Of a stretch of DNA of 64,000 nt, positions 1 through 10,886 are shown piece by piece. Position numbers and translations under genes: made by a program. Each line of letters opens with the position of its first letter. Positions within the stretch are counted from its first letter, which is position 1. Source of the stretch: Megalopta genalis (taxonomy: Eukaryota; Arthropoda; Insecta; Hymenoptera; Halictidae). The stretch is from assembly GCF_051020955.1 (NCBI RefSeq), contig NC_135027.1, positions 6,674,532-6,738,531 of the forward strand, in the 5' to 3' direction. Under the pieces are notes generated by a model, which saw only the letters and a list, made by a program, of their open reading frames with translations, was not told the DNA's origin and made no database searches.

Positions 1-2727
1 AAATGTTTTACCGTTCCGCTCGGAGTGAATACCGAGGGGCCATCTTCTTTCTTCGAAGCGTTCCTTAATTCATGATTCCGCGCTGGCTACGTGTGCGTAT
101 GAATAAACTCGTTTTCCACTGCATGCACTGTTTCTCGTTAATTCCGCGAATTAAAGAAACTGCCGGCTTGCGTCCAAGTTGTTTCGCTTTTTTGGAAACT
201 GCGACGGAGCTACTTTCACCGAAATCAATAATTTTGCTGGTCCCGTGTAGGGATCACAATAATTGTAACACCGAATGAGATTCGTACGATTCAAAACATC
301 GGTGTAGAAACATTTATATAAGTTGAATACGGCGAATGCCGACCTTTGGATGTGAATCAGCAACGAATTCATGATCTAAGAGAAAATTACATTTACTCCG
401 ATTGTAAGTAATGATTAAAAATCGTGATAACCTCCTTGATTACGAAGGAGAAACAACGAAGCCAGATACTTTCGCCACATTGTGGTTAAAAGTGAAACTA
501 TTGGATCGTACGGAAAGTTGTTACGTTCTTTCTCGAGAAAATGAAAGATGATTTTTGAATGTTTAGAGTGAAAAATGATAACTTTGAGATCTTTCGCCTG
601 TAGAAGGCCTGCTTTTTATTGGCAAAATACGGAATCAAGTGCATTTTTAACATCGGTCTAGTATGCGAATTAGAGCAATAAAGTAAACACAGTCGGCGAA
701 TATTTGGCTTTAAAGAGAATTTACGCACGAACAAAAATTCCTATATGTGCTGTAAATATCTTTAAAATTCGAAAATTTTTTGAATTTCTAGATTGGCGTC
801 ATCCCTTGTTAGTTGGAACGAGAAAACGATAAGAAACTCACTGTCTAAAAGTAAAAAATTCATTTGATCCGATTTCCGAAAATTTATTCCATTTTAGAAG
901 ATGTTCGAATATCATAGTTTCGGATAATCAAGGTATTAATTTGACATTTATAGATTCTACGCCGACAAAACGTTTCAATTAGCTCGACAACTTCCTGAAA
1001 ATCGGAGACACGCGTGTTCTCTGCTAACTCAATATATACTTTGCAAAATCGGGTAGAAAAGAAGGATATATCGATTCATCAGCGAGAAAACCGGTCGATT
1101 GGCGTGGTAAATAAATCAGAGTTTCCTGGGAAGCAACGAGGCGGCATAGTTAAGTACGCGTGTACAGACTCGCCAGGTCATGAAACTAATTTCCTAAAGT
1201 AAACTCGCGCCGCATAAGAACTCGTTAATCATTGGCTGTGACCAAGAAACGCGGGAGTGCACGAACTACGACGACGTGGACGGGAACGACGACCACGACG
1301 AAGACCGCGACGGGATGCGTTTTTCCCTGCGCAAGCCGGCGCGGCGTAAACAAACAGGGGGAGACCCGCGATGCACCGACACGTATCGCGCGCTTATAGG
1401 GAGAAACTGGCTGCCGTTTCCGGATTGCTAACTCCCGGTCCGGTTCGTTTATTTCGTCAAACCAGTAGGTCCAGTTTAGCAAGGGTTTAAGTGTGTACCT
1501 GTTATGCCGTACCGTCGCATAAATTATGACCGGCGCACTTAATCTCGGGCTCGTCGACCGATTCGGTGAAGGGACACCCGGGGACGACTTTGAATAATTG
1601 TTTACACCCGGAACGATTTTCCTGCGTTGTCGTGAGAACCGGCGGTACTTTTTGTCGGTACTCCGACAAAATTTCTCACCTGCTTGCTCTTACGATCGGG
1701 TTATTTAAGTGCGAGGTGTAACGGGACGAGGATGATACAGAAACGAGACGCGGTTTCATACAACGGGTGGCGCGACAGAATTGGAGCGCATATTTCTTCT
1801 CGATTACATATTTGCACTCTGAACTAAAGCCGTTCATTTCACGCGTACTTTAAATACGTTACATGTTTAATTCATGTATTGATGTTATGATCCATGTACT
1901 TCTTTGTACATTACACCGGGTAGTCGAGTACACGAGTATGGGAATATACAGAGTTAAAAAATGAATCCGCAAGTGATGATTGAATTACTAGCAGTTACTA
2001 ACTGATTAATCATTAATCACAATTAACTATTACATTCGCTTTAATAAGTAATTAATAATTTAATAACCAGCGATTGAAATATTAACTGTTAATAGCTAAT
2101 AGCAATTAAGGATTGAAATATTAACGATTTAATATTTTTCAATTGTTAATCGCGAGTCACTACTGAAGTAGGCATTTAATCTAGTTTGTATCCCAAAAAA
2201 TATAATAAAGTAATGAACATGATAATATATCCTTCCAAATCTATTCAGAAGTTAACAATTATTAATTGTTACTTTCAATCGACAGTTGATGATCAATTTC
2301 ATCAATCGATTAATTCAATCGACGACTTGTCGACGACTAATCCCTTTAATCGTTAATGCCTTTAATCGTCTTCATCAATCGTTCAATCAAATTCAAACTT
2401 TTAATCGATCGATGCTCAACGCTTGTACACGGGTACCATAACCGGACCGCATAACCGAGGTTCCACTTTTCTTCCGTCCGAGAATATTTGTATTTTCTAG
2501 CATTTTCACTGCAGTACATATTTGAACGTTGTTTTTCCGCTGCATATTTTGAGTTGCATTTGCACTCGAAGCTGTTTAGCCCTTAACCGGATTATGGAGG
2601 GCGCGTCGGCTCCACGCAACTTCAAGCCATCATGTCATCATTGATACGCGTTAACGTAATTATCTAAAAATTCATATAAACCTCTATTAACTCATCAATT
2701 TTACAATGTTTCAGCTTAAAACTTGTA
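1..2727. other. Intergenic spacer, no gene seen
   Basis: No open frame here resembles a known protein and none is linked by convincing splice sites. The stretch from about 1960 to 2420 is very AT-rich and built of short variations on TTAAT and ATTAATCG, a simple-sequence tract. The block around 1200-1480 is richer in GC and CpG than its surroundings, but holds no recognisable exon. Confidence 0.6.
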
Positions 2728-2952
2728 TAGTAAATTCTCTGCCAACTAGTAAATTGTCCACCAACTTGTGAACAAAAATGGACAATTTGGGAAGCGGAGA
2801 TGCGATTGTTCAAGCCTTGCGTCTCGTTTTTATAGTTGTTAACAATCGGCAATTATAAAAACGAGCCATGAGCTTTGAATAATCGTATCTCCGCTTTTCA
2901 AATTGCTCATTTTTGTTTACAAGCTGGAAGGACAATTGGGAAGAATTTACAG
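2728..2952. mobile_element. Fold-back MITE, CAGTAAATTCTC family (copy A)
   Basis: Two arms of about 100 bases are inverted copies of each other around a short centre near 2835-2850. Both arms carry the shared blocks GTAAATTCT, AAAAATG followed by ACAATTTG, AGCGGAGATNCGATT and CTCGTTTTTATA. The outer ends lie next to TA dinucleotides at 2726-2727 and 2953-2954, as expected for a Tc1/mariner-type TA target duplication. No coding capacity is visible, so it would have been moved in trans. A second, better preserved copy lies at 43223-43440. Confidence 0.75.
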
Positions 2953-3010
2953 TATTTACTAATTTGGAAATATGCAATATTTACTGATACAATAACTGAC
3001 AGCCATTGAT

Positions 3011-3279
3011 CAGTAAAACCCAGATTATACGAACCTTTGTTATCTGAATTTCATGTTACCAATTTACATATGCATTTACATCGAACATTTTACGTGTGGA
3101 TATTTTTTTATATCGAGTATTTTAATGTAAATAGTTGGGCCTGAAGCGATCCACAAGGAACACTGTTTATTGTACAAGCTAGTAACAACATCAATTAAGA
3201 TTGTATCTAAATAATTATTCTGTTATTCGAACTTTGGTATTTTCCGGATTAGTATCGCATAACCAAAGTGGTTCTACTG
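3011..3279. mobile_element. Pogo/Tigger-like MITE remnant
   Basis: The left end reads CAGTAAAACCCAGATTATAC and the right end, read on the minus strand, begins CAGTAGAACCACTTTGGTTA. Both resemble the classic pogo/Tigger terminal repeat that begins CAGTAGAACC. The arms share further blocks (for example AACCTTTGTTAT and its counterpart near 3220-3240) but are diverged. The right side is followed by TA, while the left flank is AT, so the duplication is imperfect. No transposase frame is present. The family assignment rests only on the ends. Confidence 0.5.
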
Positions 3280-3561
3280 TACTTGTGAGTCCAGTTATTA
3301 TTACAGTACTTAGACTGTTAGCAATTAATTAAAGAGATACAAACTGGCATCGGAGTAAGAATGTAGACGTATACGGAAAAGGTATCTCTTTTACGTTGGG
3401 ATTTATGAACGACCAGAATGTTCTGATCGGTGCGGCTACGAAAGAAACCGTACAGCAAGATCCCAAGTAGATCTAACGATATCAGCCAATTAGAAAACGT
3501 AGCTCTAGAAAATGCGTTGAAGATTGAAATCGATATGATCCGTCAATTTTAGAAAAACAGA

Positions 3562-3740
3562 GATCCATTAATTGGCGTTCATTTTAGAAATCCTATTCCT
3601 TATGAGGTCGAAGAAAACGGTATAGTTAATGTGGAGAATTTGGAGATCCATTAATTGCAGCACGTTCTAGAAATCTTGTTCCTTAAAATGACGAAGAAAG
3701 ATTATGTTAATTTTAATAATTCGTCGATCCATCGATCGTA
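3562..3740. repeat. Degenerate tandem repeat, about 82 bp unit
   Basis: The phrase GATCCATTAATTG recurs at 3562 and 3645, with a weaker form at 3726. Each is followed by a GCAC/GTTC-TTAGAAATC block and a GAAGAAA-TATGTTAAT block. That gives about two to three decayed units of roughly 82 bases. No coding function is evident. Confidence 0.5.
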
Positions 3741-6530
3741 GCACATTATTCATTTAGTTGTTTATTTATTAAATTTGTTCAAGAAGTTATCCATCAGTCA
3801 CAAAATCAGACAATTAGAAGGATTTAGTGCGGGTAGGTATACGGCTAAATAGAAAACAATAAGACGACCGTAATTATTTAACACTAAGATTTACGGAGCA
3901 CTCATAAATTCATCTTTATGCTAAATAAAATGTCATAAATTCTGTTTGAGAGAGTGCAGTATACAATTGAAAGGATCGATCGATAGTCTACTTACTAAGG
4001 GTATTACTCCTGTTGTAGTAAAATTTTTGTCGAGTACCTGGCATAGTCCCCGAAGCTGAATCGACCTCGCAGTTGGTTGCAGGTCCGTGATTCGAAGGTT
4101 ATTAAGGCCTGCGAGTTAACAATTTCCCTTTGTTGTCCGAGAGGAACAGGAGGAGCTCGTTTCACTCGGTTTGACGGGCGTTTTCTTTCGCCTTCGAACG
4201 AAGACAACGGGGAGTAGTAGGAGGAGGACTGTGACGGGGTCCGCAGCCTTCGCGTCGCGAAACGAGGATGCGTTAAAATATTCAAGGTCCGCGACTGTGA
4301 AAACGCGGCGAAACAGACGTAGACACGCGGGGGAGGAGGTCCTGGAGGATGTTAACGCGTTCTACTCGTAAACGAGCTTCCGGCGCGTGAGCAACATCTA
4401 TTTGGCTCGTGTGTAACCGGTATTAAGACATAAATTCGACCCTCGCCGGGCTCCTTCTACCGTGAACGAGACGAGTTAGGAAAATTGCGCCGTGGTGTCT
4501 TTGATCCGCGACGACGGCAGAACCACCGTTATGGATTATGAAGTCATAGCTTGTAACTTCGGCTTCCTTGTCCCTCCAACTTCACTCGACCGCCGAAGTT
4601 TTCCTCGCCCGACGTTTTGCGAAAAGAAATTACACGTATCCGGCTGGTACATGTGTGTTAATACTTAACGGAAACTTCGTTCGATAATTTCCAAGGAACT
4701 TTGCTCCATGCACCGCGAATTAACGCGTTCGCCCGAACGCAAATTATTTTCACGCATGTTTCTCGTTGAAATCGGCCAGGATATTTAGTGTTCGTTAAAT
4801 TTTGTCTATTTTGTTTAGGAACGGTAGTTAACCTTGAAATGGTACTCGGTTTCTTCGGATTGAGAAGAGTTCCCAGATAACAGACGAAGTCTTAAAAACG
4901 TCCATTTTACGGATAAACTATGAGATAAATCGATAAATTATGAAAAAGACACTTTATATTCTATCATGTTTATTCAAATCGAATTCTTATTCGAATGAAT
5001 TTTTGTCCGAATGAATTCTTATTCGAATAAATTTTTATTCGATTGGGTATTTACTCGATAGTGTCGAATAAAATTTTATTCGTCGATCTTTATCTCTTAT
5101 CAGTCAAACGGATAAAATTTTGCCGTAATACATTGGAACATGAATCGATATAATCGAACAAAACTTCTTCTGAAAGCATTGTTTGAAAGAAAATTATCGA
5201 TCTCCTTGCAGTCGAGGGTTAATGAAACCCAATGTCCAAGTCTGCAACCAGCGATCGCGTTTATCGAATTTGTTCCTCGGCCGTGTTTTAAACAATGTAG
5301 AAGCAATTCGTCTCGCGAATAGATCCGGCAATCAGCGGCATCGAGAACTTGCGACAACGTAATACCGGAGCCGGTTTGTAGTCATAGTAGCAAACTCGAG
5401 GTAGAAAACAAAAAGGCTATCGTCCGAGCAGTACATCCTTTGAGGAGACCAAAGTGGAAATTTCTCTGCCCTCTCTCTCGACCTCTTCTCTGCTCCTCCC
5501 TGGTCGAGTTCCCTCCCTTGAGCTCTTTCTCTCTCTCTCTCTCTCTCCCTCTCTCTCTGGAAATATCCTTCTCTCTCTTGGCTGCTCTCTCTCCAGGGTG
5601 CCAGCTAGTTTCGTGATACGAAGCGACCTGGATCGATAGAGAGCGGAGCTCCTTCGAGTTTCTCTCTCTCTCGCTCGCTCGTTCTCTCACGTTCTCTCTC
5701 TCTCTCTCTCTCTCTCTGACCCTCTCTTTATTTCGCTCTCTCTCTCTCTCTCCCTCTCTGGCCATCTCTCGCGTCCTCTCTCAGAGGCCAGCGATTCCTA
5801 GAGGATTCGAAGGAGAACCGAAGCATTTTCGAAGGAGGGACCCGGGGTCCGAACCTGTGCGCGGCTCGGCTTGGCGTCGCCCTTAGGGACCGCCTTTTGT
5901 CGTTCCGGCCTTTTAAGGGCTAGTCGAGTGGACGACGAAAGTCTGTTGCTGCTGTTCTGCTCTCTGCGGCCTCGTCCGTGAGACACGCTCCGCGCACCAG
6001 CTGTTGGAAAATCGAAAACGCAGCTGCCGCTACTGGCTGCTCTGCCACTGCCACTGCCTCTGCCTCTGCCTCGCTGCCTTCTCGACCGGCATAAATTCGA
6101 GCCTTTGTGCCCCCGTGTGTGCAGGTCCAATTTTATGCCCGGCCGTCCGCACGGCTGTCTACCCGAACGCAGCTCGTGGGAGTTGTCCCCGATCGGGTAC
6201 CCGGTCCGGAACTGGTTCGGCTAGACCTCCGACCGGAGCTAACCAATCCCTGGCTGCCGAGGTTCCCGTCGATTCCAACTTTTTCCCCACCATCGACCCG
6301 GCGCCGATACTGCTCGAGCAGAATTTCAAATCGTGTCCGTAGAACAGCTCCGAGCCATTACCGAGGGTTCAATGGAGACTGAAACGTAAAGGATGACGGC
6401 AAGGGCGACCGAGAACGTCTTTCAGCCGGCTAGGTTTGGCCGCTGAACCTGCAGCCGCTGCTGGCTCCAGTGACAGTCTGCGATACACCAGCTGGTTTTG
6501 AAAATCTACTCCGAAATAGGTATTCTTTTG
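3741..6530. other. Spacer with TC-rich and GC-rich stretches, no gene supported
   Basis: From 4980 to 5080 short repeats of the form GAATTCTTATTCGAAT occur. From 5460 to 5780 the plus strand is a long interrupted (TC)n tract, which produces long but meaningless Arg/Glu- and Ser/Leu-rich open frames on both strands. The stretch 5800-6400 is GC-rich with many CpGs and could be a promoter or untranslated first exon, but I see no conserved reading frame or paired splice sites. Confidence 0.5.
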
Positions 6531-7400
6531 TTGATACGATACACTTTCTTATCGATAGGGTACCAGGGATGTTCTGGATTCGTTTTTCGGCGGTTTTGTT
6601 CAGTACTTAGCTCCTAGAGTACTTGTGTTGTTGGGCGGTGTCGAGGATCTCCTTAGACATTCGATAAACAGATAGCTGAGTGGACTTAGACATCATCAGC
6701 TAGGAAGTGGTGATACGTTCATGTGTCGTGGGTTAAAAATGCTTAGTAAATTGTTCGGGATCTACTGGATTCATTTTTTGGGAGCTCTACCAATTTCTTA
6801 GCTTCTGAGTGCTGGTGTTGTTGAATGATTCCGACGATCTACTTAGGATTTGATAAGCATATACTTGAAAGGACCTTGACATCGTCAATTACAAAGTAGT
6901 GATGTGTCCAGGTTGGAGGGCTAAGAATATTTATTAAATAGGAACGGAGTACGTCGTAGACAATGTGCTGTGATCTTCGAAAAATCTCGATCAGTGGCAA
7001 GCTTCTGAAACTCGTTAGCTGGGAACGTTTTGAAAATATACTTCAGAAAAGATACTTTCTTATCGGTATACCCTTAAGGACCTTGCGGGCTCACTTTTCG
7101 GAGGCTCTATCCACTTCTTAGCTCTTAGACGATCAACTTAGAAATTTGATAAGCAGATACTCGAAACGAGTTAGAAGTCATCAGTTAGGAAGTAGTTAGA
7201 CCTCGACCCTCCGAGAGTTAAGGATGTTTGTTAAATTCTCCCGGGTCGTCTGGATTCACTTTTCGGAAGCTTCATCCACTTCTTAGCTCTTAGACTACTC
7301 GTGTTGTCGGATGGTGTCAAGGATCTACTTAGATAAAACAGACACTCGAATGGACCTAGGTGTCAACAGCTAGGAGGTACAGTCGGCTAGAGTCGGTCGG
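6530..7400. repeat. Degenerate tandem repeat, about 190 bp unit
   Basis: A composite unit recurs four times. It contains CTGGATTCNNTTTTCGG, ACTTCTTAGCTCNTAGA, TGTTGTTGGNTGGTGTC, AGGATCTACTTAGA, GATAAGCAGATACTCGAA and CATCAGCTAGGAAGT. Anchors fall at 6574, 6765, 7085 and 7250, so the first spacing is 191 bases while later ones are altered by deletion and an inserted stretch near 6940-7060. The copies have diverged strongly, so the array is old. It ends just before the piggyBac element. Confidence 0.7.
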
Positions 7401-7429
7401 CTGCTTTCCGAGGGATGTTTATTAACCGC

Positions 7430-7570
7430 TTCGTTCTCACGGACGCGTAAACACGCGCCGCGCTACCGTTCACGCAGCCCCACAGACGCGTAAACACGCG
7501 CCGCGCTACCGTTCACGGAGTTTCACAGACGCGTAAACACGCGCCGCGATATCGTTCACGGAGTACCCCA
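7430..7570 (+). repeat. Left subterminal repeat cluster of the piggyBac derivative
   Basis: Three near-identical units follow one another. Each has an ACGCGTAAACACGCGCCGCG core and a CGTTCACG block, at about 7442, 7490 and 7530. They are the mirror of the cluster at the right end, and such repeats usually serve as transposase binding sites. Confidence 0.8.
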
Positions 7571-7573
7571 GAG

Positions 7574-8098
7574 TTGGTAGCCACAGATAAAGTTGATAAA
7601 AAAACGGGGCAACCCATTAAAAAACCAAACGTAGTGTTAGCTTATAATATGCACATGGGTGCTGTTGATCACACAGATCAAATTTTACATGGCATTGGAT
7701 CATTTAGGAAAACAATCAAATGGTACAAAAAGTATTTCTTTTATTTATTAGATATTGCTATATGCAATGCACATGCAATTTGGAACTGCCTCCATGTAAA
7801 CCGAAAAAGTTTGTGCGAAGTGAAAGAAGATTTAATATTGCAGTTACTAAATAACTACAACGATCCAACAGAGAATTTTCATCGGAAAGGAAGGAGGAAT
7901 CATCTTCATCCATTGCGACTGCAATCTAGATGTTTCTTAAAAAAATTACAGCCAACAAATAAGAAATCTATGCCGATGAGACGGTGTGTATGGTGCAAGC
8001 AACAATCGATTCGCAAAGAAACCAGATATCATTGTATCAATTGTGATGTTGCATTATGTGCAGTTCCTTGTTTTGAATTATATCATACAGAGCAATAA
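7574..8098 (+). pseudogene. piggyBac transposase C-terminal fragment
   Basis: An open stretch of 174 codons starts at a non-ATG codon (TTG) because the 5' part of the gene is missing. Near residues 24-37 it has the YNMHMGAVDHTDQ motif that carries the third catalytic aspartate of the DDE_Tnp_1_7 (piggyBac) fold. It then has the helical insert typical of the family and, from about residue 138, a Cys-rich end with CVWC, CINC, a further CAVPC and a His. This is the cross-brace zinc domain that binds the terminal repeats. The first two catalytic aspartates are absent, so it cannot catalyse transposition. The frame is intact to a natural TAA, which suggests recent loss or use as a DNA-binding fragment. 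Confidence 0.85.
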
Positions 8099-8189
8099 TA
8101 AATTTGAAATATTTTGAAATCAATGTTTATTACTTCTATATACCGTTTCCAAAATTAACACTTTTCCAAATTAAACTCTTTATCTAATA

Positions 8190-8350
8190 CTAGCGTGTTT
8201 ACGCGTCTGTGGGACTGCGTGAACGCTAGCGCGGCGCGCGTGTACACGTCCGTGAGACTGCGTGAACGATAGCGGGGCGCGTGTTTACGCGTCTGTGGGA
8301 CTGCGTGAACGATATCGCGGTGCGTGTATACACGTCCATGAGAATGAACC
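8190..8350 (-). repeat. Right subterminal repeat cluster of the piggyBac derivative
   Basis: Three units of GTGTTTACGCGTCTGTGGGA followed by CTGCGTGAACG and a GC-rich block occur here, in inverted orientation to the left cluster. The last unit runs into GAGAATGAACCGG and the TTAA duplication. Units differ by a few bases from each other and from the left cluster. Confidence 0.8.
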
Positions 8351-8954
8351 GGTTAAACAGGACCAGCGTAGTGCGTCATAGACGAAGTGCTATAACTCCA
8401 GAAAAAAAGTCCCGATCGACAGCGTGGTTCCCAACTTGCTGATGGGATTATTAAACAGCCGGGCGCATGGAGATCGTCTGGTGACCCCGTTCGAAGCGAA
8501 CTTTTGATCACATTGTTGTCTCGAACGGTGCACGCGTCTCTCGTCTCCTTCGTCCTCGCTTCTCGGACGGTTTTTGCGTTTGCCGGTTCTCGTGAGAGAG
8601 CTGCTGCCATGAGAGAGGAGTTTAAAGGTAAACGGGTTTCTCGTAAACAGACCGCGCCACATCATCCGAGGACTCGAGCCGTTCTTGGTTCCACGTACAA
8701 TGTCTTCCACCGATTTTTGTTACTAGGGTCGAGTCCATAGAACATCTACACCCCTGGAGCTCTGTAACTCGCTGTCTGTAGATCGCTGTAACTGTCTCTT
8801 CGACGGATAATAGATCCTGGAGATTATTTTCTGCAACCTTGTCTCTTCATTGTACCTTATCATGGCGATAGAACAGCATATGGTTATGTATGCTGTCAAT
8901 AGGCTTTTGAAGGTTGTCATGAATTGTTAAATAGTTTCATATGCTAGAATATGA

Positions 8955-9062
8955 ACTATCATAAGATAGCACAGAATATCATACACTATCATAAGATAGC
9001 ACAGAATATCATACACTATCATAAGATAGCACAGAATATCATACACTATCATAAGATATCAT
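8955..9062. repeat. 30 bp tandem array, 3.6 copies
   Basis: The 30-base unit made of ACTATCATAAGATAGCACAG plus AATATCATAC starts at 8955, 8985 and 9015, identical in all three, with a partial fourth from 9045. The unit itself contains the small palindrome TATCATAAGATA. Diverged fragments (ATCATAA, TTATCATAA) continue to about 9420, suggesting an older, larger array around a recently homogenised core. Confidence 0.85.
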
Positions 9063-10798
9063 ATAATATTACATAATATCATAAAATATCACAATTACCA
9101 TAAATTGGCACAGTTATCATGCTGTCGTACAGCATAGCTGTGATGCACTAAATGATAATTATGGCAGTACATTGTAGTTATGACATTACTTACGCTATAA
9201 TATACTATGATATTTATTGTATCTTATGATAAAGTATGATAGTATTTGTTATGATATTTTATGTGGTACCGTTTATCATTGAGCATTAGTCTCATAAGTT
9301 ATCAAACAGTAAAAGCATCTTAAGTTATCATAAAGTATAAACCTCACACGTTATCATAAGGTATAAACCTAATACGTTATCATAAACTAGAAGCACTATA
9401 CGTTATCATAAAATATCGCGACCATCATAAATTTGTTCGAACGTATCACAGCGTCAGAGACTGTCGCAATAAATTATTCCAGTGCGTCCCAAGTACCATC
9501 AGGTATCGGTATCTTACGTCTGCAAGAAATAACAGAGACCGGTCGACAGGTCTAAACCGAGACAGAGAGAGAAAGAGAGAGAGAGAGAGAGGGGAGAGAG
9601 AGAGAGAGAAAGATCAGTATATTATTCCAAAGTATCTCAAAATTATGAAGTCATTACCACCGCTAAGAGAACCGGCCAGCCCCGGCAGAGTACCGTGGGT
9701 AATGAACACAAATAAAGTACACGCGTCTACAGGGAGAGCCCATGGAGCACAGTGGAAGTGGTTAACTTCGGGTTTTGACCTGGCAAGCATTAATGCACTT
9801 AACTCTACTTACGCAACTACGCTAGGAGAGTCCGTAGCTGAACGCGCATACCTTCTTTGACTCGCATGTTGCTCAGAAAAGAGTTGTGCGCAGTCCCGAA
9901 TGAAATTCACCGAGCTGCAATGTGCATTCTGCAGTTCGCCACGTTTTACAATTGAATCTGGATATAGAGCGCAACTAACAGATTCGATAGCTCCTCGCTG
10001 GAGTCGATCTGACCACATTTACTCAACTTGAGCACCATATTGCTATTACTTAGGATAAATATTTTAATTTGTTTAGCATAAACGGGCCAGATGCTCCCTT
10101 AATTTTTCTACAAAAATTAAATATAATAATAATAGAAACGAAATGGAAAATAATATGAGTACTAGAGAACAAAATTGTCTGTGTCAATCGTAGAAAGAGG
10201 AAGAGTTAAACAAAGATATACTCTCGATAGTTTAATAGATTAAAAATAGTTTAACAAGGTTTTCAATTTCTCCTGACGTCTTCGATGTTCTGCATTGATA
10301 AGATTGTTTGCACTGCGTAATTCATTTTCAAAGAAAACAGGACTTACACTGATTGGCTTCTGAATTGATCATGTATGTTTGTTAAGCGACGTATCGTGAA
10401 TATTATAGTAAATAATATCTTAGCGATCGAGTCTAAGATGACCCTAAAAACATAGTAGGTTCAATACTCTATTGCATTAGTTGATCCTATTAGTCGTCTT
10501 ATTTGAACAAACTCTTCTTCTTGCAGTAGTTTCTCGCATGAAACAGCAGTCGTTTCATTAATAAAAATATAAAGAGTCGAGTCATCGGCGTATCGGAGCA
10601 TAAACGATGGAATATTTGCAAGAAGTTATAAAAATCGAGCCGCGCCAGTAGTTCTAATGTTGAAAGTATCAGACAGGCTGATACAGTGTTCACGATAGAA
10701 CGGCAGGGGAGAGCCATCGATTGGTAATTTCGTTAAACGCGAAAAGCATGATGGCGCCTTGCTCTTCCCGCAGCCGAAGCTCTCTCCGCTCCCTCGAG

Positions 10799-10812
10799 GA
10801 GAGAGAGTGAGT

Positions 10813-10886
<74 letters not shown>
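10799..10886. repeat. (GA)n microsatellite
   Basis: Almost uninterrupted GA dinucleotides run for about 88 bases with occasional AA. The tract is flanked by GC-rich sequence on both sides. Confidence 0.9.

Larger units (their letters stand above)
7422..8356 (+). mobile_element. piggyBac-family deletion derivative with TTAA duplication
   Basis: The element body (7426-8352) is bounded by TTAA at 7422-7425 and 8353-8356, the hallmark target duplication of piggyBac elements. Both ends begin CCG.TTC.TTCTCA. Each end carries three inverted-orientation copies of a roughly 45-48 base subterminal repeat built on ACGCGTAAACACGCGCCGCG and CGTTCACG. Inside is only the C-terminal part of a transposase frame, joined directly to the left subterminal repeats, so the element lost its promoter and the N-terminal two-thirds of the gene. 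It should be non-autonomous. Confidence 0.88.

Noticed and set aside
5382..5765. 127-codon Arg/Glu-rich minus-strand frame
   Set aside because: It is a translation of the (TC)n/(GA)n tract.
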